Of a stretch of DNA of 64,000 nt, positions 1-8,694 are shown piece after piece. Source of the stretch: Bacteroides intestinalis DSM 17393. GTDB taxonomy: Bacteria; Bacteroidota; Bacteroidia; Bacteroidales; Bacteroidaceae. The DNA is taken from NCBI RefSeq assembly GCF_000172175.1, contig NZ_ABJL02000008.1, positions 3,162,001-3,226,000 on the forward strand. The letters are read 5' to 3'. Each line of letters opens with the position of its first letter. The stretch's first letter is position 1. Under the pieces are notes generated by a model that ran no database searches, was not told the origin of the DNA, and saw only the letters and a program-made list of their open reading frames with translations. A program made the position numbers and the translations under genes.

Positions 1-2219
1 TCGAAATGAGAGAATCTCGGTTCCGCCAAATCTTCACCATTCAACTTCATGGAGCGAATATACTTATTTTCCACACTATTATTCTTCGCTTGGATTACAA
101 AATCTTTCCCATTACTCAAATGAATAGTCACTTTATCGAATATCGGACGACCAATTTCATAAACCGGACGGCCCGGACAGAACGAATAGAATCCCATAGC
201 ACTCAATGCATACCAAGCAGACATTTGTCCAACATCCTCGTTTCCGGAAAGCCCGTTAGGATCATTATGGTAGAGTGTACGAAGAATATGGTCTACTAAA
301 GCCTGTGTCTTGCGAGGTGCACCGGCATAATTATAAAGGTATGGAATATGATGACTTGGCTCATTGCCATGTGCATACTGGCCAATCATTCCGGTAACAT
401 CGGCAGCGGCATTCGGATCACCCGTCAGTTCGGAACTTGTAGTAAACAACGTATCCAGATGTGCTTCGAAATATTTCTGTCCTCCAACCAGTTCCATCAG
501 TCCTTCTACGTCCTGCGGCACAAACCATGCCCATTGCCATGCATTTCCCTCTACGTAATTACTGGGACGCTGCACGGATACCGGATCAAAAGGAGTAATC
601 CAACTGCCATCACTCAGACGTCCCCGCATCAGTTTAGTTTCCGGATCGAAATAGTTCCGATAGTTCCTGGAAAGCTCCATATATTTATCATAAAGGTCTT
701 TACGGTTATGCTCCTTCATCATCTGGGCTATCAACCAGTCATTATAAGCAAATTCCAGTCCTTGTGAAACAGAACCACCTACCTTATCGCAAGGAATATA
801 TCCCAGTTCATTCTTATATTTAATGGATACAGGCATCAGTTTCCCATTCAGAATCTGGCGTTCCATCATCGGCGTAACACCCGTAGTATCATATACCGAT
901 GAACGTATGCACGCTTCCAGTGCCTTCTTTACATCAAAATCGCATTGTTTCTTCATCATAGCATCAGCAATGACAGAAACGGCATGGTAACCGATCATAG
1001 TACCGGTTTCATTAGAAGCCAGTTCCCATTTAGGCAAGATGCCACCTTCATCATACTTACGAAGCAGGGAACGAATGAAAGCCTGATTCTGCTCCGGTGT
1101 AACAATGGTATAGAGAGGATGAGCTGCACGGAAAGTATCCCAAAGAGAGAACACCGTATAATTTGTATAAGAAGCATCCTGCTTAATCTCATGTCCCATT
1201 GTACGGTAACGTCCGTCTACATCGGATGCCAGGCTCGGCTGTATGAATGCATGATACAGTGAAGTGTAAAATACAGTACGGCTATCATTATCTGAAGTTT
1301 CGATATCAATCTTTCCAAGGGCTTCATTCCAGACAGTATTTGCCTGTTTCATGACACCTTCAAAGTCCCAATTGGGGATTTCAGCCTCTACATTCAATCT
1401 AGCACCCTCTTCGTCCACACTTGAGATACCTACCTTTGCCAATACGCGTCCGTCAGCAGGGAGATTTCTAAAACTCATCACTGCCTTAGCGGTATTGACT
1501 GTTACCGATGTACTATCCGATTGATACTCAGTTCCCGAATACAATTTATAATCAAACGGACTGGAAAACACTGCATAGAAATATACATAGTGATGCTTAG
1601 CCCAGCCAACAGTATATTTCATTCCTGCTATGGTAGAATCATTTACCACACGAATCTGAGTAACAGGATGCTGATGACCATGAATGGTAGGTTCCATATC
1701 CACAATCAGACGAGCATCACTTGCCTTAGGGTAAGTATACCGATGCAGGCCTGCACGCAAAGTAGCGGTCAGTTCCACATTGATAGAATCATCCTGCAAC
1801 AGTACTTGATAATATCCCGGCCGGGCACTCTCTTGTTCATGCGAGAAACGAGAACGATAGCCTTCATCCGGGTTTTCTGCTGTCCCGGCAATCAAAGGTT
1901 TCTCACCGACTACAGGCATAAAGAGTATATCGCCATAATCTCCAATACCCGTTCCACTAAGATGGGTATGGGTAAAGCCCATGATAGAAGTATCGTCGTA
2001 ATAATAGCCGGAACAAGCATCCCAGCCTAAGAGACGGGTATCCGGACTCAACTGTACCATTCCATGGGGTAAAGTTGCACCAGGGAAAGTGTGACCATGT
2101 CCACCAGTCCCTATAAATACATTCACGCTATCGGTATACTCCTTTGGGAGATCCTGTTCTGCACAGGAAAACAATCCGATTCCTGAGGCCAACAACAGCA
2201 TGCAGAGTTTATTCTTCAT
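1..2219 (-). CDS. GH92 family alpha-mannosidase lipoprotein (3' end cut by window edge)
   Basis: I read this frame directly: it opens with ATG at 2219 and stays open to the left edge, so about 739 codons are present and the C-terminus is missing. GH92 enzymes are calcium-dependent exo-acting alpha-mannosidases, mostly alpha-1,2. The N-terminus has a lipoprotein signal ending in LFSC (Cys19), placing it on the cell envelope. GH92 hallmarks seen: ASYTNYTVFSLWDTFRAAHP in the middle, EGNAWQWAWFVPQD near residue 556, and GNEDVGQMSAWYALSAMG near residue 657; the last block carries the acidic residues used as catalytic base in this family. It is the last visible gene of the 11595-to-left-edge cluster, 54 bases after the lyase-like gene. 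Family assignment is secure; substrate linkage is inferred. Confidence 0.93.
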   Translation of the reverse strand, partial: MKNKLCMLLLASGIGLFSCAEQDLPKEYTDSVNVFIGTGGHGHTFPGATLPHGMVQLSPDTRLLGWDACSGYYYDDTSIMGFTHTHLSGTGIGDYGDILFMPVVGEKPLIAGTAENPDEGYRSRFSHEQESARPGYYQVLLQDDSINVELTATLRAGLHRYTYPKASDARLIVDMEPTIHGHQHPVTQIRVVNDSTIAGMKYTVGWAKHHYVYFYAVFSSPFDYKLYSGTEYQSDSTSVTVNTAKAVMSFRNLPADGRVLAKVGISSVDEEGARLNVEAEIPNWDFEGVMKQANTVWNEALGKIDIETSDNDSRTVFYTSLYHAFIQPSLASDVDGRYRTMGHEIKQDASYTNYTVFSLWDTFRAAHPLYTIVTPEQNQAFIRSLLRKYDEGGILPKWELASNETGTMIGYHAVSVIADAMMKKQCDFDVKKALEACIRSSVYDTTGVTPMMERQILNGKLMPVSIKYKNELGYIPCDKVGGSVSQGLEFAYNDWLIAQMMKEHNRKDLYDKYMELSRNYRNYFDPETKLMRGRLSDGSWITPFDPVSVQRPSNYVEGNAWQWAWFVPQDVEGLMELVGGQKYFEAHLDTLFTTSSELTGDPNAAADVTGMIGQYAHGNEPSHHIPYLYNYAGAPRKTQALVDHILRTLYHNDPNGLSGNEDVGQMSAWYALSAMGFYSFCPGRPVYEIGRPIFDKVTIHLSNGKDFVIQAKNNSVENKYIRSMKLNGEDLAEPRFSHF

Positions 2220-2273
2220 AAAATTATATGTTTTTGTTATAAAAGCAAATATTTATATGTTAACAATCAGTCG

Positions 2274-5200
2274 TTACTTGATACGTGTAAGATTCCAATT
2301 AGCTTCAACCTTCATAGCCTTCCCTTTCATGCGGATAATCAGTGGATAACAAGGCTTTACTGCTACATCTCCCGCACCCGGTCCATCTTTAACGGTTGGA
2401 TTGGCCGGTATCCCCGAAGCCTCGCCCAATACCACTTCCATCACTTCTCCCTCAGGAATATCGAATTGTACGGAAGCAGAAGAAGTGCGGCAAGTAAAAC
2501 CAGATTTATGAGGATAGGAGAAAATATTATGAATCCGTTCATGTACCTCGCTGCCTGTCAATGTAGTTGCTGTCGGCTGTCCATCCATAAGCGGTTTCTC
2601 ATTGAACAGGATGACATATTCGTATAAATGAGAAGAATCGGATGTACAAGTATATACATCTTGCAAATGTGTACCTTTTAAGTCCAGGCTCCGTTTCATC
2701 CTGACTCCGGGATAAGCTGTAGTGGTTTCTGCCTCAGCATATCCTCCGTCAGAACGGGGATTGAACTTCAAAAGTTTACCCACACTCCTTTTCTGATCCT
2801 TAGCATCCACAGTCACCGTATTGTGCGAAAGAGTACGCTTATACCATTTCAAATAATCCGGAACTCCATAACCGGAAGTTCCGAAGTCAGATACCAGCTC
2901 ATTCTTACCATCATGAATCGTAATGGAAAGTTTATCCGGATGACCGTGTCCGATACCTTCTCCACCAAATTTCAATACAACGGTGCGTGTATCACTACGT
3001 AATAAGCAGAAACCGGAAGTATCAAATGAATAACTCTTCTGTAACAGACTCTCTTCGGATGCTTTTATCAACTGGTTACTTAGCAAAGCTTCGGGATCCA
3101 GTCTCTTTTTCTGAGCATAAGTCAGTTCCAGTACACGTTTCAGGAAAGGATCGTTATACCGGGCATTTCCTACTTCATACAAAGCTGATTGAGACAGAAG
3201 ATTAGCCCCATACCATCCATCACTATGTGCAGGGAAAGATAAATCTGGATATGTACCCTTTACCGGTTCCACAAACATATCGTGCAAATCCTTATCAAAC
3301 AGTTTTATCCCCCGGCATTTTACTGCATTAGCCGTGAACAGCAAGGCTTCCAACGGATAATAATGATAATGGGGAGACCCCTCGTTTATCCAGCCGTCGC
3401 TATTTTTATGTTTTCCAATCAGGTAATGGTAGCCATACTTATCCTTATTGATTGCTACATCGACAATAGAATCATTTTCCAAAGCAATGCCTAAGGCAGC
3501 CAATCCACTATTATGCCACATCTGCCAGTTAGCTCCGGCCGGACGATGCAACAATAAAGTAGCAGCAGGTTGCAGATATCCTTCTTCTATCGCTTTGACC
3601 TCCTCTTTCGACAAAACAGGTTTAATAGCCATATAGGCCATTGCCACTTTAGTAGCCCAGTTAGCTTCATCCAGACTCTGAGCAAATGCTTTTCCACTAT
3701 GTTGATCCGTAGCTTTCCTGCCGGAGTTATGCTCGAACCAACCGGCATACTTACCTGCATAATCCAATAACATGGTACGGATATAATCAGCATATTGTCG
3801 TTTTCCGGTGGCCAGATAAAGGTACATACACTGATACATATAATCTCTGTTCAGCATGTGTACTTCATAAATCCACGCCCAGTCATAACGATTGTTTCCA
3901 ATCCACTCTTTATCGCAAGCCGAGCAATATTGTGCCAAAGGCTTATCCCAACGGAAAGTAAATTGCAGATTATGTACGGGACAGAAGTAATCATGAAAAT
4001 GTCCTCCTTCTTCTTTAGGTACTTCCAGCGAATGCTTACGTCTTTCTTTCACTTTCTGTTCCAAATCGGCTATGATTTTCTTTCCCCACTGTGTTTTTGC
4101 CGATGAGCGAATAGCAGCAACGTCTTCATCAGAGAAGAAATAAAAACCTTCGTTACCTTTCTTGGCTATAATTGACCAATCGCCGGAATAATAAGCCTGA
4201 TTCAACAAACGAAGTTTCGCCTCATCTCCCTGCCGGACAAACAGATTCTCCAAATCCTTATATAAATAGAATTGCAACCAGTAACCACGGTTATATTTCT
4301 CGCGAGTAGTGGAGGCTTGCATCCATTTAGCATACCAAAGAGGCTCTACTCCATATTGGCGTGCCACCTGAATGGCTTGTCCGGCATTCTTCCAGATACC
4401 TTCCGACATCCGTTTACCTAACGCTACATAATCATTATAGGTAAATTTTGAAATATCAATCACCTCACAGGTGTCGTCAATACCCAGTTCTTTAAAGTCA
4501 ATCACGGTCTCCATCTTTGTATCACCATCGAGGTCATATTCAATATGATCGAAGAAACCATTGTTGTCACGGTCACTATAAAGTACAGTAGCAAAGCGCT
4601 TCGGGTCACGGAAGTCCATCCACATACGATCCCATCCCTGGAAGTATTCCGCATTCTGGTCGATACGCCAAACACCTGTTTCCGCCCCATACAAGTGCAG
4701 GCGACCGTCAAAATGACTGATATAGAGTTGAGCATTACCCGAATTATCCATGTCCCACTCACCTCGGTCACCAGCGGCATCACTCTGTTTATTATTATCT
4801 ATTCCCCCTTTATTCCATCCTACTTTAAACGGATCCTTAGGATCATAAAACTCTACACGTTCCCAACGGCTGCAATCGTCATCTTCATCATATACAAAGT
4901 TTATACGGTTCCATTTGCCACGCTGGAAGATGAGTTCCTGTGCACTGTCGTGGTCGGGATAAATCAGTTCCGTCAACTGGCGATAGCGAGGATCCATAAA
5001 GAACTTATCAGCCTCCGGCATTCCACGCAGGTTTTTAATGGGGTGAACCTGATCCATATAATCGAATCCTTCTCCCTGGAAACCAATCGTGAAATCAAAG
5101 TCAAACTCATTACCGGTAGTATTATCATTATCAATGTCTACAGCAAGCGAAACCCAGTCTACGCGTCCTTCTACCTGACGGTTCACATAACTATTAGAGG

Positions 5201-5936
5201 AGGCATTCGGATCATGAATTTTCGGAGAATCTAATAAACGGATAGCCATTTCTGTCCTATTATCCTTATCCGGATCATAGAACAGGAAAGGGTTCTCCCA
5301 ATTCAAGCGCAAATCCTTCATATCATACGTAGAAGTATGTATCTTCATGAAAGCAGACTGACCACTATAGTCCTCATAGAAATCGGACAAACCGCTACGA
5401 TCCCAACATTGAAGAGTAAAGTTATTCCAATTAATATAATTGAAAACATTATCATGATCTAAATCGAGCATAATCATGTAATGCCCGTTGGGCCATACTT
5501 CTCCCGTACGTTCTTTCGGATACTCTACAACAATCTGCATGTCCGCCTTCCCGTCTCCATCCGTATCCACCCAGTCGATAATCAAGTCGCCCTGACCTCC
5601 ATAAATGCCATCTTTGTTGCGGTCAATCAACAGGCAATCATTCACCATATCACCTTCCAGGTCCCCTTCTTTCATATTGCCGTCATCATCCAGCCACAAG
5701 ATGGGTATATCGTTGTGGGTGACAGACTTAATAGCATCCGGTTTCCCGTCTCTATTCAGGTCCAGATACTCCGGTTTATAGCCGGAGGGCGGAGGCGGCA
5801 AGCGTAGAGGCATCAATTGGGTACGTAGGTTCCAATAGTTCTTCTTTGTCTCTTGTGCCCAGCTTTTCCCGGCTACTCCTACCCAAAGGAACAGAACGGC
5901 ACAAGCTATTTTAAATAAATCTCTTTTGTTTTTCAT
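2274..5936 (-). CDS. Heparinase II/III-like polysaccharide lyase with Asp-rich N-terminal half
   Basis: A 1220-residue exported protein (signal peptide ending about residue 28). Residues ~30-500 are full of Asp/Asn-rich loops such as DLNRDGKPDA, DTDGDGKADM and DLDGDTKMET, which look like calcium-binding loops of the dockerin/thrombospondin-3 kind. From ~600 on it resembles heparinase II/III-type lyases: an alpha-barrel part with HNSGLAALGIALEND (~807) and GSPHYHYYPLEA (~853), then a beta-sandwich part with GHGHPDKLSI (~992) and SHNTVTVD (~1038). A CPVH ... CSAC pair (~653-670) could bind zinc. Such lyases cleave uronic-acid-containing polysaccharides by beta-elimination. It lies 12 bases after the esterase gene in the same run of minus-strand enzymes. 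The lyase fold is well supported; the precise PL family and substrate are not. Much longer than ordinary heparinase-type lyases because of the N-terminal half. Confidence 0.8.
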   Translation of the reverse strand: MKNKRDLFKIACAVLFLWVGVAGKSWAQETKKNYWNLRTQLMPLRLPPPPSGYKPEYLDLNRDGKPDAIKSVTHNDIPILWLDDDGNMKEGDLEGDMVNDCLLIDRNKDGIYGGQGDLIIDWVDTDGDGKADMQIVVEYPKERTGEVWPNGHYMIMLDLDHDNVFNYINWNNFTLQCWDRSGLSDFYEDYSGQSAFMKIHTSTYDMKDLRLNWENPFLFYDPDKDNRTEMAIRLLDSPKIHDPNASSNSYVNRQVEGRVDWVSLAVDIDNDNTTGNEFDFDFTIGFQGEGFDYMDQVHPIKNLRGMPEADKFFMDPRYRQLTELIYPDHDSAQELIFQRGKWNRINFVYDEDDDCSRWERVEFYDPKDPFKVGWNKGGIDNNKQSDAAGDRGEWDMDNSGNAQLYISHFDGRLHLYGAETGVWRIDQNAEYFQGWDRMWMDFRDPKRFATVLYSDRDNNGFFDHIEYDLDGDTKMETVIDFKELGIDDTCEVIDISKFTYNDYVALGKRMSEGIWKNAGQAIQVARQYGVEPLWYAKWMQASTTREKYNRGYWLQFYLYKDLENLFVRQGDEAKLRLLNQAYYSGDWSIIAKKGNEGFYFFSDEDVAAIRSSAKTQWGKKIIADLEQKVKERRKHSLEVPKEEGGHFHDYFCPVHNLQFTFRWDKPLAQYCSACDKEWIGNNRYDWAWIYEVHMLNRDYMYQCMYLYLATGKRQYADYIRTMLLDYAGKYAGWFEHNSGRKATDQHSGKAFAQSLDEANWATKVAMAYMAIKPVLSKEEVKAIEEGYLQPAATLLLHRPAGANWQMWHNSGLAALGIALENDSIVDVAINKDKYGYHYLIGKHKNSDGWINEGSPHYHYYPLEALLFTANAVKCRGIKLFDKDLHDMFVEPVKGTYPDLSFPAHSDGWYGANLLSQSALYEVGNARYNDPFLKRVLELTYAQKKRLDPEALLSNQLIKASEESLLQKSYSFDTSGFCLLRSDTRTVVLKFGGEGIGHGHPDKLSITIHDGKNELVSDFGTSGYGVPDYLKWYKRTLSHNTVTVDAKDQKRSVGKLLKFNPRSDGGYAEAETTTAYPGVRMKRSLDLKGTHLQDVYTCTSDSSHLYEYVILFNEKPLMDGQPTATTLTGSEVHERIHNIFSYPHKSGFTCRTSSASVQFDIPEGEVMEVVLGEASGIPANPTVKDGPGAGDVAVKPCYPLIIRMKGKAMKVEANWNLTRIK

Positions 5937-5948
5937 GATATTCCCTTA

Positions 5949-7346
5949 TTACCAGTTATCTGTTCTGAATGAAGATGCCGGAAGACCGGACATATTATAA
6001 AGGCAACCCTTTATATAATCCTTAAAAGCATAACGCACCGCGACAGGTTGTTCCACTTCCGGGCTTGAGACAATAACCGTTTGCGCATCTTTACCAAAAC
6101 GTGCATGGGCGGGATGAAATACTCTATCCTCGCCGGCTACTTCAAAACCATTCAAGGGTTGCCGATAAGTAGTCAGCCCTTTGCCCATTTCATCAAACGA
6201 CAAGATAATCTTGTTGCCCTCCGTCTGCATAGATTTATACAACGGCCCTGTTACCGGAAAGCCCTTCTTACCATAAGTACGCCCCAAGGCCAGATAAGCA
6301 AACCGATTGCCCACCGTTTCTTTCTCCATAGGGTGGATAGTGCGGTCATCGCCAACATCCGTCAGCACAACCATACCCGAAGAAGGAATAAGATGAAGGC
6401 ATTTCACTTGTGCTTCACGCAGGTAAGCCGAATTCTTGCCTTTCCCCTCTCCTTTATTATAATTGAACGGAGCAATCTGGGCATAGTAGAAGGGGAATTC
6501 CCCTATTCCCCATTGTTTGCGCCAGTCGCTCACCAATGAGGGAAACAACTGCGTATATAAATCAGGTGCGTCCACATTTGCTTCCCCCTGATACCATAAA
6601 CATCCCCGAATGCCATATCCGACCACAGGACTCAACATTCCATTATAAAGAATAGAAGCATTATGCACATCCGGCAAGTCTTTGTAAGGCGCCACACCTT
6701 CTTTACTCATCCAGGCTTCCACCCGTGAGCCTCCATAACTGGCATGGATAATGCCTACGGGAATACCCAACACCTGATTTAGTTTACGTGCAAAAAAGTA
6801 TCCCGCAGCCGAAAACTCGGGAACTGTCTCCGATGAAGCTTCCTGCCACCCACCTTTACAATCAGTCAACGGTTCTGAGGTCATTTTGCTTCCTACTGTA
6901 AACATACGTATTCCGGGATTTCCTGAAGTCACAATCACATCCAACGAGCCTATCACCGGATCACTGTAACGACCGCCTACACGCATATCCATATTAGACT
7001 GACCGGAACAGAGCCAGACCTCACCAATCAATATATCATTAATTTGTACCGTCTCGCCGTCACTCACCTCAATGTGGTAGGGACCGCCATATGCCGATGT
7101 TTCCACTTTTACTTTCCAGCTACCCGATTCATCAGTCGTTACTGTGTATTTTTTGTTATTCCACGAAGTCCTTATAGTAACCTTCTGCTGTTTCCGGTCA
7201 CTGTTTCCCCAAATGGCAACTGAACTTTGTTGCTGCAACACCATCCCATCCGAGAAAAAGGACGGTAATGTTATTCGTGCCTGTACCCCGCCCGCCCAAA
7301 GCAAGAAAGATACAACCAGGACTATTATAAAGCAAGATCGTTTCAT
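5949..7346 (-). CDS. Sialate O-acetylesterase-like SGNH esterase
   Basis: A 465-residue exported esterase (signal peptide to about residue 23) of the SASA/SGNH hydrolase group, which removes O-acetyl groups from sugars; in plant-glycan loci these act on acetylated polysaccharides rather than sialic acid. Blocks seen: CSGQSNMDM near 112 with the nucleophile Ser, YGGSRVEAW near 202, WYQGEANVD near 252, and IHPMEKETVG near 332 with the catalytic His. An N-terminal beta-sandwich precedes the first block. It is 3 bases downstream of the GH71/99-like gene and 12 bases upstream of the lyase gene, so co-transcription is likely. It is a clear paralogue of the plus-strand esterase at 11822-13300 (shared TSWNNK and ILIGEVW stretches). 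Natural acetylated substrate is unknown. Confidence 0.88.
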   Translation of the reverse strand: MKRSCFIIVLVVSFLLWAGGVQARITLPSFFSDGMVLQQQSSVAIWGNSDRKQQKVTIRTSWNNKKYTVTTDESGSWKVKVETSAYGGPYHIEVSDGETVQINDILIGEVWLCSGQSNMDMRVGGRYSDPVIGSLDVIVTSGNPGIRMFTVGSKMTSEPLTDCKGGWQEASSETVPEFSAAGYFFARKLNQVLGIPVGIIHASYGGSRVEAWMSKEGVAPYKDLPDVHNASILYNGMLSPVVGYGIRGCLWYQGEANVDAPDLYTQLFPSLVSDWRKQWGIGEFPFYYAQIAPFNYNKGEGKGKNSAYLREAQVKCLHLIPSSGMVVLTDVGDDRTIHPMEKETVGNRFAYLALGRTYGKKGFPVTGPLYKSMQTEGNKIILSFDEMGKGLTTYRQPLNGFEVAGEDRVFHPAHARFGKDAQTVIVSSPEVEQPVAVRYAFKDYIKGCLYNMSGLPASSFRTDNW

Positions 7347-7349
7347 TAG

Positions 7350-8642
7350 TTATTTTCTTACGGGCATCTTAAACGTCAGTGGAATCTCTTTCCTGAGCAT
7401 GCGGGCAGCCTCGCCTGTCAGCCACAGATAATGGTCGGAAGGCTGCCCGTCCATATCAATAAACTTGGCCACATCACTAACCGGATGGTCTCCCGTACAT
7501 TTAAAGATGGCGGTTCCCTCATCCACTTCATCAAACATGGCTACATAAATCATCTCGGCGCCCGCCAACATTGCAGTAGAAAGCTGTTGCCAATAGAAGC
7601 GTCCTCCCTGACGGGGAATACTGCCAACAGGCTTCACGTCATCCGGGAATTCCAGTTTGCTAAGATTGTGCCAACTGAATCCGGGAGTTACGGCAGGAAC
7701 ATAATCTACGCCATTCTCCTTACACCAACGGATATCTTCAATCACCAAGTCACGGAAGCGGTCCATGTCGTTATGCAACAAAGGAGAAAAACGCTGGACA
7801 GTCCATGGCAGAACTATATCCGCTTTCTTAATCACTGTATGCAGATAGGGGTCATTGATACAATCAGCCTCCAGAGTACGCCAGAAAGTAGGAACACCCA
7901 ACATCACCGTGCAACCACCATAAACAGGATCATTCTGCAAGAAGTTAATCAAACGGTCTAAACCGATGTTCCTGATATTATAAGGGCGGTCGGGAAAACC
8001 AACTCCCCATATAGCTACCACGGGCTTTCCATTATGATGCAGATAAGTCTTTTTCCCCGCCTGATTCGTTACCTTCTGATTGTCTACCAGCCTTTTCCAG
8101 TCTTCCATAATCAGGGAACAGTCTTCACCTGACTTTTTCAACCCGGACAAATCATACATGACAGCTATGGCGCGGTCATACTTTGAAGCAGCTTCCAAGG
8201 CATTCGCTAAAATACGGTTCGGTACCGAGTTTTGCTGGTCTCCACGGGTGTAGCTAAAAAAGCGTTGCACAAATACTCCATCTACCCCATACTCCTTCAT
8301 CCACTTGAAGTGCAGGTCGACAGTAGACTTGTCCGCTGAACTGAATACACGTGCCTTTCTTCCATCGGCATGCCGGAAAGACGTCTCATAGGTCTTTTCA
8401 TATTCACTCACATCGGGCCATGCATCAATAGTGCAATGTTTCTCATCAAATAGCTTTCCGGCCCCATAATGGCCATAGCCTTGATTGGTTCCATCCTGCG
8501 GGCCGCGAAACCAACCTTGGTATCCTGCCATAATCAATCCTTTGTAACTTGGATAAGAAGTTTCCTGAGAATGTTTGGGGCTGGCATAAGTCAACATGCT
8601 CATGCCGAGGATGCCCAAAGTAACGAATAACTTATTCTTCAT
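7350..8642 (-). CDS. GH71/GH99-like glycoside hydrolase
   Basis: A 430-residue exported protein (signal peptide to about residue 20). The pattern MAGYQGWFRGPQDG near the N-terminus, ARVFSSADKSTVDLHFKWM, HNGKPVVAIWGVGFPDRPYN in the middle, and FDEVDEGTAIFK near residue 366 is that of the GH71/99-like TIM-barrel proteins common in Bacteroides PULs, often automatically named xylosidase/arabinosidase. True GH99 enzymes are endo-alpha-mannosidases/mannanases, which would fit the GH92 gene downstream, but membership in GH99 proper cannot be shown here. The acidic residues in FDEVDEG are candidate catalytic groups. It sits between the GH2 gene (52 bases upstream) and the esterase (3 bases downstream). 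Fold confidence is good; specificity is open. Confidence 0.75.
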   Translation of the reverse strand: MKNKLFVTLGILGMSMLTYASPKHSQETSYPSYKGLIMAGYQGWFRGPQDGTNQGYGHYGAGKLFDEKHCTIDAWPDVSEYEKTYETSFRHADGRKARVFSSADKSTVDLHFKWMKEYGVDGVFVQRFFSYTRGDQQNSVPNRILANALEAASKYDRAIAVMYDLSGLKKSGEDCSLIMEDWKRLVDNQKVTNQAGKKTYLHHNGKPVVAIWGVGFPDRPYNIRNIGLDRLINFLQNDPVYGGCTVMLGVPTFWRTLEADCINDPYLHTVIKKADIVLPWTVQRFSPLLHNDMDRFRDLVIEDIRWCKENGVDYVPAVTPGFSWHNLSKLEFPDDVKPVGSIPRQGGRFYWQQLSTAMLAGAEMIYVAMFDEVDEGTAIFKCTGDHPVSDVAKFIDMDGQPSDHYLWLTGEAARMLRKEIPLTFKMPVRK

Positions 8643-8694
8643 AATTCACTTTAATATATCTGTTATTAAAAAAACGTTCTACCTATCTCTTTAA

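Noticed and set aside
4545..5234. 229-codon open frame on the plus strand
   Set aside because: It is opposite the N-terminal half of the lyase-like protein and has no family signature; its strand-like Ile/Val-rich composition is a by-product of Asp/Asn codons on the other strand.
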